Part shown: positions 1 through 11,515 of the stretch, piece by piece
Layout: every line of letters begins with the position of its first letter
Position numbering within the stretch: position 1 is the first letter of the stretch
Source: Deroplatys truncata
Lineage: Eukaryota; Arthropoda; Insecta; Mantodea; Mantidae
Direction of reading: 5' to 3'
Length of the DNA: 64,000 bases
NCBI GenBank assembly: GCA_030765065.1
Contig: CM060984.1
Coordinates: forward strand, 98,685,488 to 98,749,487
The notes under the pieces: generated by a model
Told to the model about the DNA's origin: nothing
What the model saw: the letters and a program-made list of their open reading frames with translations, nothing else
Databases searched by the model: none
Translations under genes and position numbers: made by a program

Positions 1-1080
1 TCGAGTCCCAAACGTGATACTGAAGTTTTATGCATTTCACCCAAAATTGGATGCTGAGATTGTACTATAAATACATGTTTTGAGACCCCTGAATCGAAAA
101 ATGCACTTTCATCTTTACAAAAGGGTCTATGTGCGTGTATCTGTGAACAGCATAACCCAAAAATGAAAAGTCGATTATATACCAAACTTGGTATTTAAGA
201 TCAGCCTCTCCCAAGGATGCAACACGAGGACTTAAAAGAAAACTCCTCTACCCCAAACTACCCTTTACGTGGAAAAAAGTTTGTTTATTTTTTATTTTAT
301 AAAACATTTCTCTAACGATTTTTATTAACATACATGTTTAAAGCATTTTCGTGACAAATGAAATGTACATCTTGAATTTTCTGGGATAAGTCTCCGAAGT
401 CCTTTTCATTTCAGGAATGACTTTTGTGAAATTGGTAAATCGTAAGGCATAGAACAGAAACTTAATATTAAAAAATGTAGATGTCGTTAAAACACACAAT
501 TTATGTCAAATACGTTTTTTGTGAAGTTAACCATTTCCATTTATAAATAGTACTTCCCTCAAGTAGGACGTAATTCCCGTTGCCATGCAAAGAGCGTGGA
601 GTTTCAAAGCCATTACATAGCGACACCTCTTTAAAACTCTGACACTAGGTTTAGCCTTTAACATCTAACGTCATATCGTCTGCTTTGCCTTTGAAACAGT
701 TGCTCGTGACGTTCACTCGTTTACAACTGTGTATCTTTGGGTTTGTTTAGGTTGGGTTTTCTTTTTAAACATTAAATTCACACACACTTGTACATTCTCG
801 CTCCTACTTCCAGATTCTAGGTAGGATGGGGAATAATCGTGGCTAAAAAAAATTCTCATCCTCCAGTTGGGAATCAGAGGCGGGACCTCTGGATTTGGAA
901 GCTAGCATGCTAACCGCCAGACCTTAGACGAAGTCTTGCTTTAACCTACTGTGTCCTAGAACGAAATATGTAAATGTCAATTGAAGGTTTATCCGGATTA
1001 ACAAGAAATGGATAAAATAATAACCCTTAGTAAGAGTAGTGAGTAGAGAAAGTGATGTAAATGTAACGCATCAGATTTTT
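1..1080 (+). mobile_element. HINE-like element, older subfamily, cut by window start
   Basis: The left part matches the family body: the CACCCAAAAATTCGATACCG-like block, the CTTGGTATTTA block, and the TTACCCTTTACATGGAA-like block followed by TTTAT. The right end at 1053-1080 has GTAGAGAAAGTGATG and CGCATCAGATTTTT, the family's 3' terminus. A tRNA-derived SINE interrupts it at about 653-935. The copy is diverged from the young consensus, so it is an old insertion. The 5' terminus lies outside the window. Confidence 0.7.
653..935 (-). repeat. tRNA-derived SINE, family A, full-length copy
   Basis: Read on the minus strand it begins with a tRNA-like head whose pol III B-box-like stretch is around 865-885. 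A body follows with a GAATTTTTTTTAGCC-like stretch, then the 'attcccatcctacc…tctggaagt' block and a tail. The same head-body-tail order recurs at 14801-15062, 19240-19425 and 28990-29114, which is what defines the family. It lies inside the HINE-like copy that starts this window, so it inserted later. Confidence 0.65.
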
Positions 1081-2239
1081 CAAGTCTTACTTGACTTTAT
1101 AAAATATAAGATAATGTTTCTCACAACCGACGAGAGTTATTTTTAGCTCTTCAGAACTTGCTTTGAAACATTTTCTACCCAGGTAGTTAGAATTATTTGG
1201 TTGTCGTCGGTATGTTGGGCCCAATGCAATGGCCAGGAAAGATGAGTTAGCTGTGCAATCATTTATCTCTGCAGGAATTCCAGGTGGATATGCAGGTATA
1301 ATATTACGAACCGCTTTGAGATGGAAACCATGACACATGTAACAGTCAGCAATTTCTCAGTAGCCTGCCTTTGAAGTAAATTAAAGCCCAACTTTACTTT
1401 CGCTGCGCTGGGAATTCGAACAAAGTCCTCTGTAATGAGTAGAGGCAAAGAGATAGCTTTCCGGACGACTCGTTCCCTGGAGAAATCGCCATGCTTCCAG
1501 TTTCTGCTACAGGGACTCGGAATACCATAGCATGGATATCGTCTTAGAGCATCAGTGATTGCGTTACAGTGAAATGAATGGTCATCACTTCTCTGGCGTC
1601 GTACTAGAGTTAATTATAACCAAGCTCGCGGCGTGTGCTTGTCCAATAGCCAAGAAAACAAACCCAGTAAACGACGTAAAGAAAATGAATGGCCCTTTCT
1701 TTGTGAAAGGGAAGCTACGCACGGATATCCAACGTCGGGACGCAAGAATAGCGCCTCAAAGCTAATCCTTTGCAAATGAGGTCAGCTGTTGGATTTCGCT
1801 AACGTCCAGAGAGAGCGCTTTGTCGGAATGCGGTCAAATGGAATTTCCTCGTGCCCAGCGGGAAAGGCTGTAATGTTCGTGTTAGGTTGTTAACACTGCA
1901 CTGTAAGTTAGTAGAGTGAAAAACTCGCAGAGCGGATCTCAGAATCACTGGCAATGCACGGATAAAAGTTTCCATACTCTTCTCGAAATAGTTTGAGCAG
2001 GAGGGTTGTGTTTCGAGTGGAGTTGAATTTAAATTTTATGCTTCGTTTCCTTTGAACACTTCCCTTTAGTAGTTCACTTGGATAAAACCTGCAATTAACC
2101 CAGAGTTCTCCAAATGTGAAAACTCAAATGTAAAACGTCTTTACTTCTTTTGTTACAATTGAGAAATGACTCACACATTATGAGACTTCTTATTATTCAA
2201 ATAAGACTTCTGAATTCGTTGAATTAAAATATTCATAAA
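1081..2239. other. Non-repetitive stretch, nothing identified
   Basis: Somewhat higher GC between about 1330 and 1900 than in the flanks. Several short open frames of 60-83 codons exist on both strands, but none has a recognisable domain and they overlap each other. No RNA gene or repeat end was recognised. Confidence 0.4.
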
Positions 2240-2868
2240 ATTATATGTGCATATTCACATGACTTTCTCTAACCTCTATCTCTTATTAGTGGGTATACAA
2301 ATTATGCTTACAAAAGTTTATTTTCCTATCTACTTCATTTTAATCGAGATAAACTTTTCCGGAAGTAATTGCATTAAGAATTTTGTTATAGGTAAATACA
2401 AAGAGAATAGTGATAAGCAAATGTCTTAGAATTGGACGCTATACACTGGCCTTAAAATCTCACACTCTTACCATGAAATCGCGAGAAACAACTGAAAATC
2501 GACAGAGCATTGAACAATTTGAGCCGTTAATGACGGATATATCGGAAATGACTAATGCCACAAAATTAGTTATTTGAAATAAATTGTGTGCTTTAAAGAT
2601 ATCTACATTTTTTGTGTGTATTACGTTTTCGTCTATGGCTTAACGTTTACCAGTCACACAAGATTATATAAATTTCCTTCCGAATGAAGAATTCACAAGC
2701 GATTCCCAGAACACTCAATATATTTGTCATGTAAATGGCGCGCGGACCTTTTCCTATAATTTGTTTTTGATCCAAGGGGCCTCAAAACATGTATTTACGG
2801 TGAAATATCGATATCGAACTTCTAAGAGGAATGCAAAACCTATTATGTACGTGGTAGAGAAAGTAAAA
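2240..2868 (-). mobile_element. HINE-like element, older subfamily, internally deleted
   Basis: The 3' end is on the left (ATTCACATGACTTTCTCTA at about 2253) and the 5' end on the right (GTGGTAGAGAAAGTAAAAC, ending 2868). The microsatellite and part of the central body are missing: sequence passes from the '…cccagaa' block at about 2705 directly to the block before the 5' end. Both termini being present shows a complete insertion with later deletion. Confidence 0.7.
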
Positions 2869-3115
2869 CTGTTTAAGGAAACATAGTTCCATTTGAAATA
2901 ACTTAAGATATTGCATTTTCGACATTTCAAACAAAGAAACAATGTTTAAAATTTCCATAGAAAAGACCTATTAATGATTCTGGAACCATTTATCCAGTTC
3001 TTGTATTGGCCTTTTGATAATTTAAATACCGAAACACGGTACAAGTCTGTGCAAATAGTAGATACGTATAAATTTAAAACTATTTGATTGCATTCTTTCT
3101 TTCTTCCACTCATAT

Positions 3116-3265
3116 GCCGCCTTTAACAGCTAAAGTCATATCGACAGCTTTTGCCTTTGTAAAACTGCTCATAGTAATAATGTTCACTCATTTAGTAATG
3201 TGTTAATCTTTGGGTTTTCTACTTTGGTTTAATTTATAAACGTCAAATTCACACACACCACTGGA
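3116..3265 (-). repeat. SINE family A tail fragment
   Basis: Matches the tail of the SINE at 653-800: the 'cctttaacagctaaagtcata' region, 'gttcactc', 'tctttgggttt' and AAATTCACACACACC. The tRNA head is missing, so this is a partial copy. Confidence 0.5.
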
Positions 3266-4430
3266 CCACTGGACCACCCGGTATCACTGGATTTGAAAGA
3301 TAATTATTGAATTCTTGTTTTCTTATATTTTTGTGCAATTTAAAATGTTTTTCATTTAGAAATGTTGCACAGTTTATTTCAAATGTTCAGTATAGATCCT
3401 CTGAAGGTGGATAAATAGATCTAAAAGGTCTTTCTTGTTATTAAATATAGTTTTGGCGTTTTAATACACAATTGAATTTTGTATAATGAAAAGAGTTTTA
3501 TTTATTTAGTAATCTACTCCATTTAATTTTACCAAATAACACAATGTAATATATATATAATAAAATATGTAAATATAATAATATCAATATCAAATAGCTA
3601 TGATGAATACTGAACAATGTCATAATATATTTAGGCACCAACACAAAAATTAATACATAAAAATAAAGACAATAGGTTTTACACATTGAAACTAACTATT
3701 AAAATCAATAAGTCAACAAATTATATGCTGTCAATACCATATACTTGATTCCTAAAATTCGCTATTGATCCTTTTATAATATATTGTACAACAGCATCCT
3801 GACTACTTTTACTAATTTTGTATTTATCTCTCCAATTTACAAAGTCCTTGGTTGTTGTACCACGCCATCCAAACAGAAAATTGTATTTATATTGTAATAC
3901 TTTTTTAAATATGGGTTCATAAAATCAATTGATTTTCTTTATTAACTTCTTGGGGCTGATCCACTCTAGTCTCGAATCTGATGGCTGGGTCAGTTATCTC
4001 TGTTTCTGATTTCTTCCTGTTGATGGTTATGATTATCAGCCTAGGTACTTCATCTGTCAAGCAGTGAACCGCTTTATGTACTTCCAATCCTTTTTCACAA
4101 AGTGCTTTAACTAAGCAATGATCGAACAGTATTATGACGTTTAATTCATAACAGTTCCAAGCACGTGAGAAACGGTTTCATACATACAGCAATGTCTGCA
4201 GCGGTTGGTAGGTACTTGAGGAAAGTCCAGGAAGAGAACAAATAGGAACAACCACTGCATTCATCTTAATGATGTCTCTCCCTTCAGAGCTACCCAGGCC
4301 CGTGTTATTTATAATTCAGCTGTTAGCAGTTGGAACTTGTGAAAATAAACCGATACCTTTACCTTTATGCGGCTAGGGACACCAAACAGTATATTTCTTT
4401 TTGTTTGTTTGTTTGTTTTCCAAAATACAT
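3266..4430. other. AT-rich unassigned stretch
   Basis: Very AT-rich (for example 3480-3720) without recognisable coding potential. Around 3960-4290 base composition is more balanced, but I recognise no motif. Two T-rich runs with GTTT units lie at 4400-4420 just before a HINE-like copy. Confidence 0.35.
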
Positions 4431-5002
4431 TTTTACTTCCTCTACCACGTACATAGTGGGTAGAGAAGGTAGTGCATTTCACCCAAAAATTCGATACCGA
4501 GGTTTCGCAGAAACACATGTTTTGAAACCCCCTGAATCCAACAAAAACATTTTTAGAAAAAGGTGTGTATGTGTCTGTGAACAGCAGAACTCAAAAAAAA
4601 AAACTTGGTATTTAGGTTCATTATCTTCCAAAGATGCGACACGCAGATTTTTTTAAAAAATCCTCCCACCCCAAACTACCCTTTATATGGAACATTCTTA
4701 GAAACTTTTGATTTTCTCAAAAATGCCTCCAACGATTTTGATTAAAATACCATATATTTAAGATATGTTCGTGTATATGAAATGCATATCTTGAATTCTC
4801 TGGAAATAAAAGTCCTCTTCGTTCTAAATGACGTTTACGTAATTAGTAAACCATAAGAGATAGGCAAAATTTTACTGCACAAAAAATTAGATCTCATTAA
4901 AACACGCAATTTATGTAATTTGTGGGGGTCAAGTGAACCATTTCCAACTTATTCCTTGTTATACTTCCAATACTTATACTTTTTCTCAATTCGTTATTCG
5001 TT
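4431..5002 (+). mobile_element. HINE-like element, 3' part replaced by next copy
   Basis: Starts TTTTACTTCCTCTACCACG with the family's 5' hairpin (CTACC…GGTAG), then the CACCCAAAAATTCGATACCG block, a short GT-rich tract and the body. It stops after CTCAATTCGTTATTCGTTAT, where the next copy begins in the same orientation, so the 3' module is absent. Confidence 0.75.
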
Positions 5003-5652
5003 ATATTTACGTAGAGTAAGTAAAGGAAGTATTGTGTTCCACCGAAAAATTCGATGCCGAGGTTTCAGCGGAAATACATGTTTTAAGGCCCCTGAATCCA
5101 AAAAGGTATTTTTAGGAAAGGGTGCTTGCGCGCGCGCGCGTGTGTGTGTGTGTCTATCTGTCTCTGTGTGTGCGAGTGACTGTGAACAGCATAACATAAA
5201 AAGAGAAGTTAGATAAATACCAAACTTGGTATTTAGGTTCAGTACCTTCCATGGAAGCACCCTCAAGAAGATTTTCAAGAACATCGCTCCCATTCCAAAC
5301 TACCCTTTACATGAACATTTTTCGATATTTTTTATTTTCTATAAAATGTCTCAAACGATTTTGATTAAAATACAATATATTAAAGATATTTACATGATAA
5401 ATAAAATGTATATCTTGAATTGAAAACAGTGTGGAATTTTAAGGTCAGCGTATAGCATCCAGTTCTTAAATATTTGACTATCGCTGTTCCCTTTGAATCT
5501 GTAACGAAATGTGTAATGTAGGCATTTCTGCAAAGGTTTATTTGGATTAAAATGTAGCAGACAGAAACATAAGCTTTAGTAAAAATAGTTTGTATACCCA
5601 CTAACTAATGATAGGGAGTGAGAAAGTCATGTGAATGTATCATCATACTTTT
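5003..5652 (+). mobile_element. HINE-like element, second of a head-to-tail group
   Basis: Starts with TTTACGTAGAGTAAGTAAAGGAAG and follows the family order, including the CG/GT microsatellite at 5118-5172. A central segment (the 'aagtcctc…gttaagc' stretch) is deleted at about 5420. It ends with GAGAAAGTCATGTGAATG and a weak CATACTTTT terminus, where the following copy starts without its first 130 bp. Confidence 0.7.
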
Positions 5653-6620
5653 AGAAAAAGACTGCTGTGTGTGTGTCTGTCTTTTGTGAACGGCATAACA
5701 AAAGGTCGGAGAAGTACCAAACTTGGTATTTAAGTTCAGTGTCTTCCAAGGATGCGACATGAAGATTTTCAAGAAAATCCCCCCACCCCAACTACCATTT
5801 ACATGGAACATTTTTCAAATATTTTAATTTTATAAAAGTGGTGGACGAAACGGCGTCTGGGCGGGTTTTCTCCGGGTTCTCCGGTTTCCCCCGCCATTCA
5901 TTCCACCAATGCTCCATCATCACCTTTCCTTTCATCCATTTCACCAACATTTCGTTTCATCTACTTCCTTCATCCCATACCAGGCATCGGGCTGATCACC
6001 CATCCTGGATATTCTGTCTGATCCATGAGTGTCTGCTCCTCGACGGGCCTCTGACCCCAGGTACCCGCTTGTAAGTCCTGGGGGGTGTAAGTCCTACATA
6101 AGAGGAGGGTAAACAGATAATGGATGAATTAATTTTATAAAAATGGCTCTAAATATTTTGAGTAGATTTTTTTGAGTAAATATTATAGATACTTACATGA
6201 TAAATAAACTGTATATCTTGAATTTTTTCGGAATTGCATTTTAAGTCCTCTCCATTCGGAAGGAATTTTGCATAATCTTATAAACTGGTAAAAGTTAAGC
6301 GATAGACCAAAAGGTGCTGCACGAAAAGTGTAGTCCTCTTTAAAGGACACAATTTATTTCAAAATACTTTTTTTGTGGCATAAGCCATTTCTGAGATATC
6401 CGTTATTAATGGTTCGAATTGTTCATTGCTTGGTCATTCAAAGTCTTCTCAACATTCAGCTATTTCTTGCGATTACATGGAAACAGTATTGAATTTTAAG
6501 GTTAGCATAATATAGCGTCCAGTTCTTAAACATTTGACTGTAGCTGTTCCCCTTGTATCTCTAACGAAATGTGTAATGTAGCTATATGTGCAAAGATTTA
6601 TTTGGATTATTAGTAAATAT
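5653..6620 (+). mobile_element. HINE-like element, truncated at both ends, split by a SINE
   Basis: Begins inside the family at the TTAGAAAAAGAC…GTGTGTGTGTCTGTC microsatellite and runs through the CCAAACTTGGTATTTA and CCCCACCCC blocks. It is interrupted at 5838-6130 and resumes with AATTTTATAAAAATGGCTCT. It stops before its 3' hairpin, where an opposite-strand copy begins. Confidence 0.7.
5826..6142 (+). repeat. SINE family B insertion (5838-6130) with 12-bp target-site duplication
   Basis: AATTTTATAAAA occurs at 5826-5837 and again at 6131-6142, flanking 293 bp of GC-richer sequence inside a HINE-like copy. The inserted piece matches the 3' two-thirds of the tRNA-headed element at 13945-14295. 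Shared blocks are the pyrimidine-rich 'cctttcatcc' stretch, the 'gggctgatcacccatcctgga' stretch, 'gctcctcgacgggc' and AAGTCCTGGGGGGTGTAAG. The tRNA head is missing, so it is 5'-truncated. A direct duplication of the target indicates retroposition. Confidence 0.8.
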
Positions 6621-7390
6621 AAAAATCTGATGTGTTACACTCACATGACTTCCTCTACTCTTGTACAAAGTATTTTTACAAACACTTATTCCCGATCTGC
6701 TTCATGTTAGCAACCTTGTTGATAGTTTTCTGTTGGTGCAAGGGGAATATGGTAGGGCTTAAGCGATAGCCAAATCTTTTATGAGCTGGTTGCCATGTGG
6801 AACATTCCAATCTCTTTGCATGTCCAGGTCATAAAAAAACGAATAACGAATTACCATTTGAGAAAAAGTATTAGTGGAAAATTCAAACAAATAAGAAGGA
6901 ATATCTCGAAAATGGTTCACTCCACAAAAAACGTATATTACATAAATTGTGTTTTAACGAGCTCTACATTTCCAGTTATGAAAAAGCCATTCAAAATGAA
7001 GAGGACTTTTGGGGACATTCCTAGGAAATTCAAGATATACATTTTATTTGTCATGAAGATATCTTAAATATATGATATTTTAATAAAAATTGCTAAAGAC
7101 ATTTTTGAGAAAATCAAAATTTTCGAAAAATGTTCCATGTGAAGGGTAGACTGGGTGGGGGATTTTCTTGAAAATATTCATGTCGCATCTTTGAAGGATA
7201 CTGAACCTAAATACCACGTTTTTAGTTATACATTTCACAGACACACAGATACACACACAGACACATACACGGACCTTTTTCTAAAAATGGTTTTTTTATT
7301 CAGGGGGCTCAAATCACATATCTCGGTATCGAATATTTTGGTGGAATGCAATACTTCCCCTACTTACTATACGTAGTAAACAAAGCAAAA
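6621..7390 (-). mobile_element. HINE-like element, near full length
   Basis: The left end is AATCTGATGTGTTACACTCA (3' terminus). Next come the 3' module, the body, an AC-rich tract at 7232-7271, and the 5' end with CTTCCCCTACTTACTATACG followed by a degraded GTAGTAAACAAAG at 7373-7386. It starts exactly where the previous opposite-strand copy stops. Confidence 0.8.
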
Positions 7391-7479
7391 ATAAGCTTTA
7401 ATAAGAATAGCTTGAATATTCACTAATAAATGATAGAGAGTAGAGAAAGTCATGTGAATGCATCATATCAGAATTTTTT
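7391..7479 (+). mobile_element. HINE-like 3' terminal fragment
   Basis: Contains only the last 90 bp of the family: AATAAGCTTTAATAAGAATA, then GAGTAGAGAAAGTCATGTGA and the TCAGAATTTTTT terminus. It abuts the 5' end of the preceding opposite-strand copy, which may have inserted into an older element here. Confidence 0.6.
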
Positions 7480-7949
7480 AATGAAATCCTAATTTCGCAC
7501 AGCATTGCTGTGAGACTAATCCAGCGTCTGGTTGAAGAAAAGCTACCCAAGAAGCTCGCATTATCGAATACCTTTATTATTTTTCCAAGCAGAGTTTTAA
7601 TGTTACACAAAATTTAATCTGACGGTAAGGAATTATATTCGAGGTAAACTTCATGAATTTCAGATTTTCATGGGGCATTCCGCATATTACTGGGATTACG
7701 TACTTTAAAAATTATTTTCTTGAAAAGGTTAGGTACATAGGACCATGAAAGTTTGTTTTCTATTATAATTAAAAAGTCTCCGCTAAAAAACTGTCTGGTT
7801 GAAATTTGTATAAATTAATAAGCTCCGTTAAAAATGTAATGGATTTCATTTAAAGTCAAATATTTATAACATAACTAGGTGCGTATTTCTTATTTTCAGC
7901 TAACAAGATTGTCATTAATGGTTGTCGAGGTTCCGGGATGGCACTTAAT
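7480..7949. other. Unassigned AT-rich stretch
   Basis: No repeat end, RNA gene or convincing reading frame seen. Confidence 0.4.
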
Positions 7950-8530
7950 GTGAAAATTTGATATATAATTGGCAGTTCCAAGAATGCGACCCGAAGATTT
8001 TCAGCCCAATTTACCCTTTACATAGGAAAAAGTCATTATTATTTATTTTATCAAAAATTGCTCCAACGATTTTATTTAAAATACCACGTATTTAAAATGT
8101 ATATCTTTAGTTTGATCTGCGAGCAACCTGTAAGATCCTTTCACTCTGAATGGATTTTGTGTAACTTTTAATCGTAAGAGAAGGAGAAGTTGTTACACAA
8201 AAATGTATATCTAGTTAGAACATACAATTTTTGTAAATAAGATTTTGCGGCATTTGATATAGTTATTATTTTGAATTTTCAAATAGTTAATTATTTTTTC
8301 AAGTGCAAGTCATAATTCAGTTTTTTCTTTTGTGGCCATACTAAGAGTGAATTTCAAAGACATCATATAGCTAACAGCTTTTTAAAGATAACTCGCTTAA
8401 ACTTTCTTTGTTTCCCTTTTACTTACAATGAAATTTCTGTAAAATTTTTACCTCGAATAACAAAGTATATATTGAAGAAAAGCTTTTAGACGATGAAGTA
8501 GAGAAAGTTATATGAATGTAACACAAGTTT
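7950..8530 (+). mobile_element. HINE-like element, older subfamily, 5' part missing
   Basis: Begins near the 'ggcagttccaagaatgcgac' block, includes TTACCCTTTACATAGGAAAA and ATGTATATCTT, and ends with GTAGAGAAAGTTATATGAAT and AACACAAGTTT. Many substitutions relative to the young copies. Confidence 0.6.
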
Positions 8531-8626
8531 CAACCGAAAATACTACTTATTCGTTCCACTACTTTTTAATCCACACTTCATTGCAAAAATGTATGCAAAC
8601 CAACTAATTTCCGAAACATATTTCTT

Positions 8627-9367
8627 TAAAAGTCTGATGTGTTATACTAACATGACTTTCTCTACTCTTGTACAAACTATTTTTACAGAGGCTCATTCTC
8701 CATCTGCTTCGTGTTAATCGAGATAAACATTTGCCTTTAAGCTATAGTAAAATCTTTTAAGAGCTGGTTGCTATGTGGGGCATTCCATTCTCTTTGCATG
8801 TCCAGGATATAAAAACAAAACGAATAACGATTCCCATTTTAGAAAAGGTATAAGTATTGGAAAATTCAAACAAATAACGAGCATATCTCGGAAATGGTAA
8901 AAAAACGGTATATTACATAAATTGTGTAGTAAACTTTGGTCTATCTCTTACGGTTTACCAATTATGCAAAATTCATTCAGAATGAAGATGACTTTTGGGG
9001 ACATTCCCAGAAAATTCAAGATATGCATTTCATTTGTCATGAAAGTATCTTAAACATATGATATTTTAGTCAAAATCGTTAGAGCCATTTTTGAGAAAAT
9101 TAAAAATTTTGAAAATTGTTCCATGTAAAGGATAGCCTAGGGTGGGGGAATTTTCTTGCAAATCTTCGTGTTGCATCTTTAAAAGATACTGAACCTAAAT
9201 ACCAAGTTTGGTATTTATCCGACAGACACACACGGACCTTTTTCTAAAAATGTTTTATTTTTATTCAGGTGACATCAAAACATGTATTTTCGGTGAAATC
9301 TCAATATCGAATTTTTGAGTGGAATTCAATACTTCCCCTACTTACTTACGTAGTAGAGAAAGTAAAA
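8627..9367 (-). mobile_element. HINE-like element, young subfamily, both ends present
   Basis: Left terminus AAAAGTCTGATGTG at 8629-8642, then CATGACTTTCTCTACTCTTG. Right terminus CTTCCCCTACTTACTTACG, then TAGTAGAGAAAGTAAAAC at 9351-9368. The AC microsatellite is short (ACACACA at about 9224). A gap relative to full-length copies follows the AAACATTTGC block at about 8725. Confidence 0.85.
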
Positions 9368-9559
9368 CTATGACATTGTTGACTCCCAAAATTTTTATTG
9401 TTCTTCTTATGTTTATTGTTGTTCAACGAAAGGTCATTCACATGGTTCCCCCCTGATATTTACGGTTAATTATCTGATACCTCTACGATTTTATGACAGC
9501 GAAAGTGTTCAATTGAAAGAATACTAGAGCCTGTTGCAATTTTTAAGTTTTTTTTCTTT
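9368..9559. other. Spacer between two HINE-like copies
   Basis: Short unassigned sequence separating opposite-strand copies. It ends in a T-rich run at 9540-9562, matching the family's preference for T-rich junctions. Confidence 0.4.
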
Positions 9560-10430
9560 TTTACTTTCTCTACTGCGTATAGTAAGTAGGGGAGGTATTG
9601 TATTCCACCCAAAAATTCGATACCGAGATTTCACCGGAAATACATGTTTTGAGACCCCCTGAAGCCAAAAAAAGCATTTTTGGAAACATGCCCGTGTGTG
9701 TGTCTGTGTGTCTGTCTGTGTGTGTCTGTGTGTCTGTGAACAGCATAACTCAGAAACGAACAGTCGGATAAGCACCAAATTGGGTATTTAGGTTCAGTAT
9801 CTTCCAGGGATGCGACACGAAGGTTTTCAAGAAAATCCCCCCCACACCAGAGTACCCTTTACATGGAACATTTTTCGAAAATTTTAATTTTCTCAAAAAT
9901 GGCTCTAACGATTTTGATTAAAATATCATATGTTTAAGATATTTTCATGACAAATAAAATGTATATCTTGAATTTTCTGGGAATGTCTCCAAAAGTATTC
10001 TTCATTCTGAACGACTTTTGCATAACTGGTAAACCATAAGAGATAGACAAAATTTTACTACAAACAAAATGTAGATCGCGTTAGAATATACAATTTATGT
10101 CATATGCATTTTTTTGTTGAGTGAACCGTTTTCGAGATATTGCTTGTTATTCCCTTAAATTTTCCAATACTTTTTCTCAAATTCGTTGTTCATTTTTTTA
10201 TGTCCTGGACAAATAAAGAGAATGAAATGCACCACATAGCAACCAGCGTTAAAATATTTGACTATCGCTTAAAACCTACCAATTCCCCTTGCATCTACAA
10301 GAAAATTAGCAATAAGATTGACATCTCGATATCTCGATTAACATGAAGCATATGGAGAATAAGCGTTTGTAAAAATAGTTTGTACAAGAGTAGAGAAAGT
10401 CATGTGAGTGTAACACATCAGATTTTTTTT
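9560..10430 (+). mobile_element. HINE-like element, full-length reference copy
   Basis: One of the best copies to define the family. The 5' end is TTACTTTCTCTACTGCG, then TATAGTAAGTAGGGGAGG. The CACCCAAAAATTCGATACCG block follows at 9606, and a GT/CTGT microsatellite at 9692-9738. The blocks AACAGCATAACTCAGAAACG, GGTATTTAGGTTCAGTATCT and TACCCTTTACATGGAACATT come next. An internal T-run precedes ATGTCCTGGAC at 10199. The 3' end is AAGAGTAGAGAAAGTCATG, then a short hairpin ATGTG/CACAT at 10400-10418 and CAGATTTTTTTT. The outer GTAGAGAAAGT is the inverted repeat of ACTTTCTCTAC at the start. Length is about 870 bp and there is no coding capacity for a replicase. Confidence 0.88.
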
Positions 10431-11515
10431 ATGTTTGATTGGCATCCTACAAACTTTAAAGTGTGTATCTTAATTGGCCTTCGAAAGCAAATGGACGTTA
10501 ACAGCATTATGGGAAAGTTGTCAGGGTTACGCTACATGTATACTCTCTTTGGAGGAACACAAGCTGGAAGTTCATGTGGATAATTGAAACAATGCAAACA
10601 GGGAACACACAGATGGTGTGACAGTTAACTTCAAAGAGAAAGATAGGCTACTCGCTAAAGAGGACCAACGGATAGAAATATCTGTTCCACTAAAATGCTC
10701 GGAGCAATGGAATTCCACTAACATGCAGATGTCAGCCAAAATCAAACATTTCGATCCACCTGTTCGCTCCCAAATCCGTCACTAACTACCTGCATCAGCT
10801 TTACTTTGAAGTCTTGCCGAGAATTACATTCGACTACACAAAGCACTGTCCGCCATTTCTTTTTACCCCCTGTGTACATCTAAAATGTACGTAAATGCAA
10901 TACCTTTTTATACCTGCGATGAGAAAGGACAGCAGGATGTCCACAAAACAGCAACTCGTTATAGTGAGATCCAGGTTGCAATATTGTTTCGTTACTAGCT
11001 TGTACGTATTACATGGAGTCGCCCTCCATTTCTTCAGATGAAACTCTTACATTCCCAAATACTTTATGCGTATGTTGTAAGTTAAACTAGCATATAACTA
11101 CAGTATTGTGTGAAGTAATGTGAACCAATAGATACATTTAGTTTTAAAAACAATTCAGTGCTAATACCTGTTTCCCTTCAATTTACACCGCATTACACCC
11201 ACTGTTGAGATGATTAATTATTGTAGGTATTGCTTTTATTGGTTGTACTAAGTTTAGCAATTTGCTTGTGTCTTTCGCTGTTTTAACGTTGTATTTAGCA
11301 AGCGTATTTTTGTTTTAGATATATCACCTAAGAAGAGGAGTAAAATCAGGTCATAGCCCTCCGTGGCTCAGAAACAGATAGAAGCTGAATGTAATATAAG
11401 TTCAGCTGCTGCTAATAATGAAATTAGAAGGACAATGAACTTGCGTCAATTTCGCCTAAAAGGAATGAACGATAAACGTTCAGAACAGATGATGCCCATG
11501 TAATCAGAACCTAAG
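10431..11515. other. Unassigned non-repetitive stretch
   Basis: No repeat family recognised. Composition is more balanced at 10600-10980. Short open frames only, none with a recognisable domain. Confidence 0.35.

Noticed and set aside
9560-10430. Interpreting the dominant repeat as a MITE with ACTTTCTCTAC terminal repeats
   Set aside because: The inverted repeats are subterminal at one end, no target duplication is apparent, and the microsatellite, 3' hairpin and T-run fit a Helentron-like element better.
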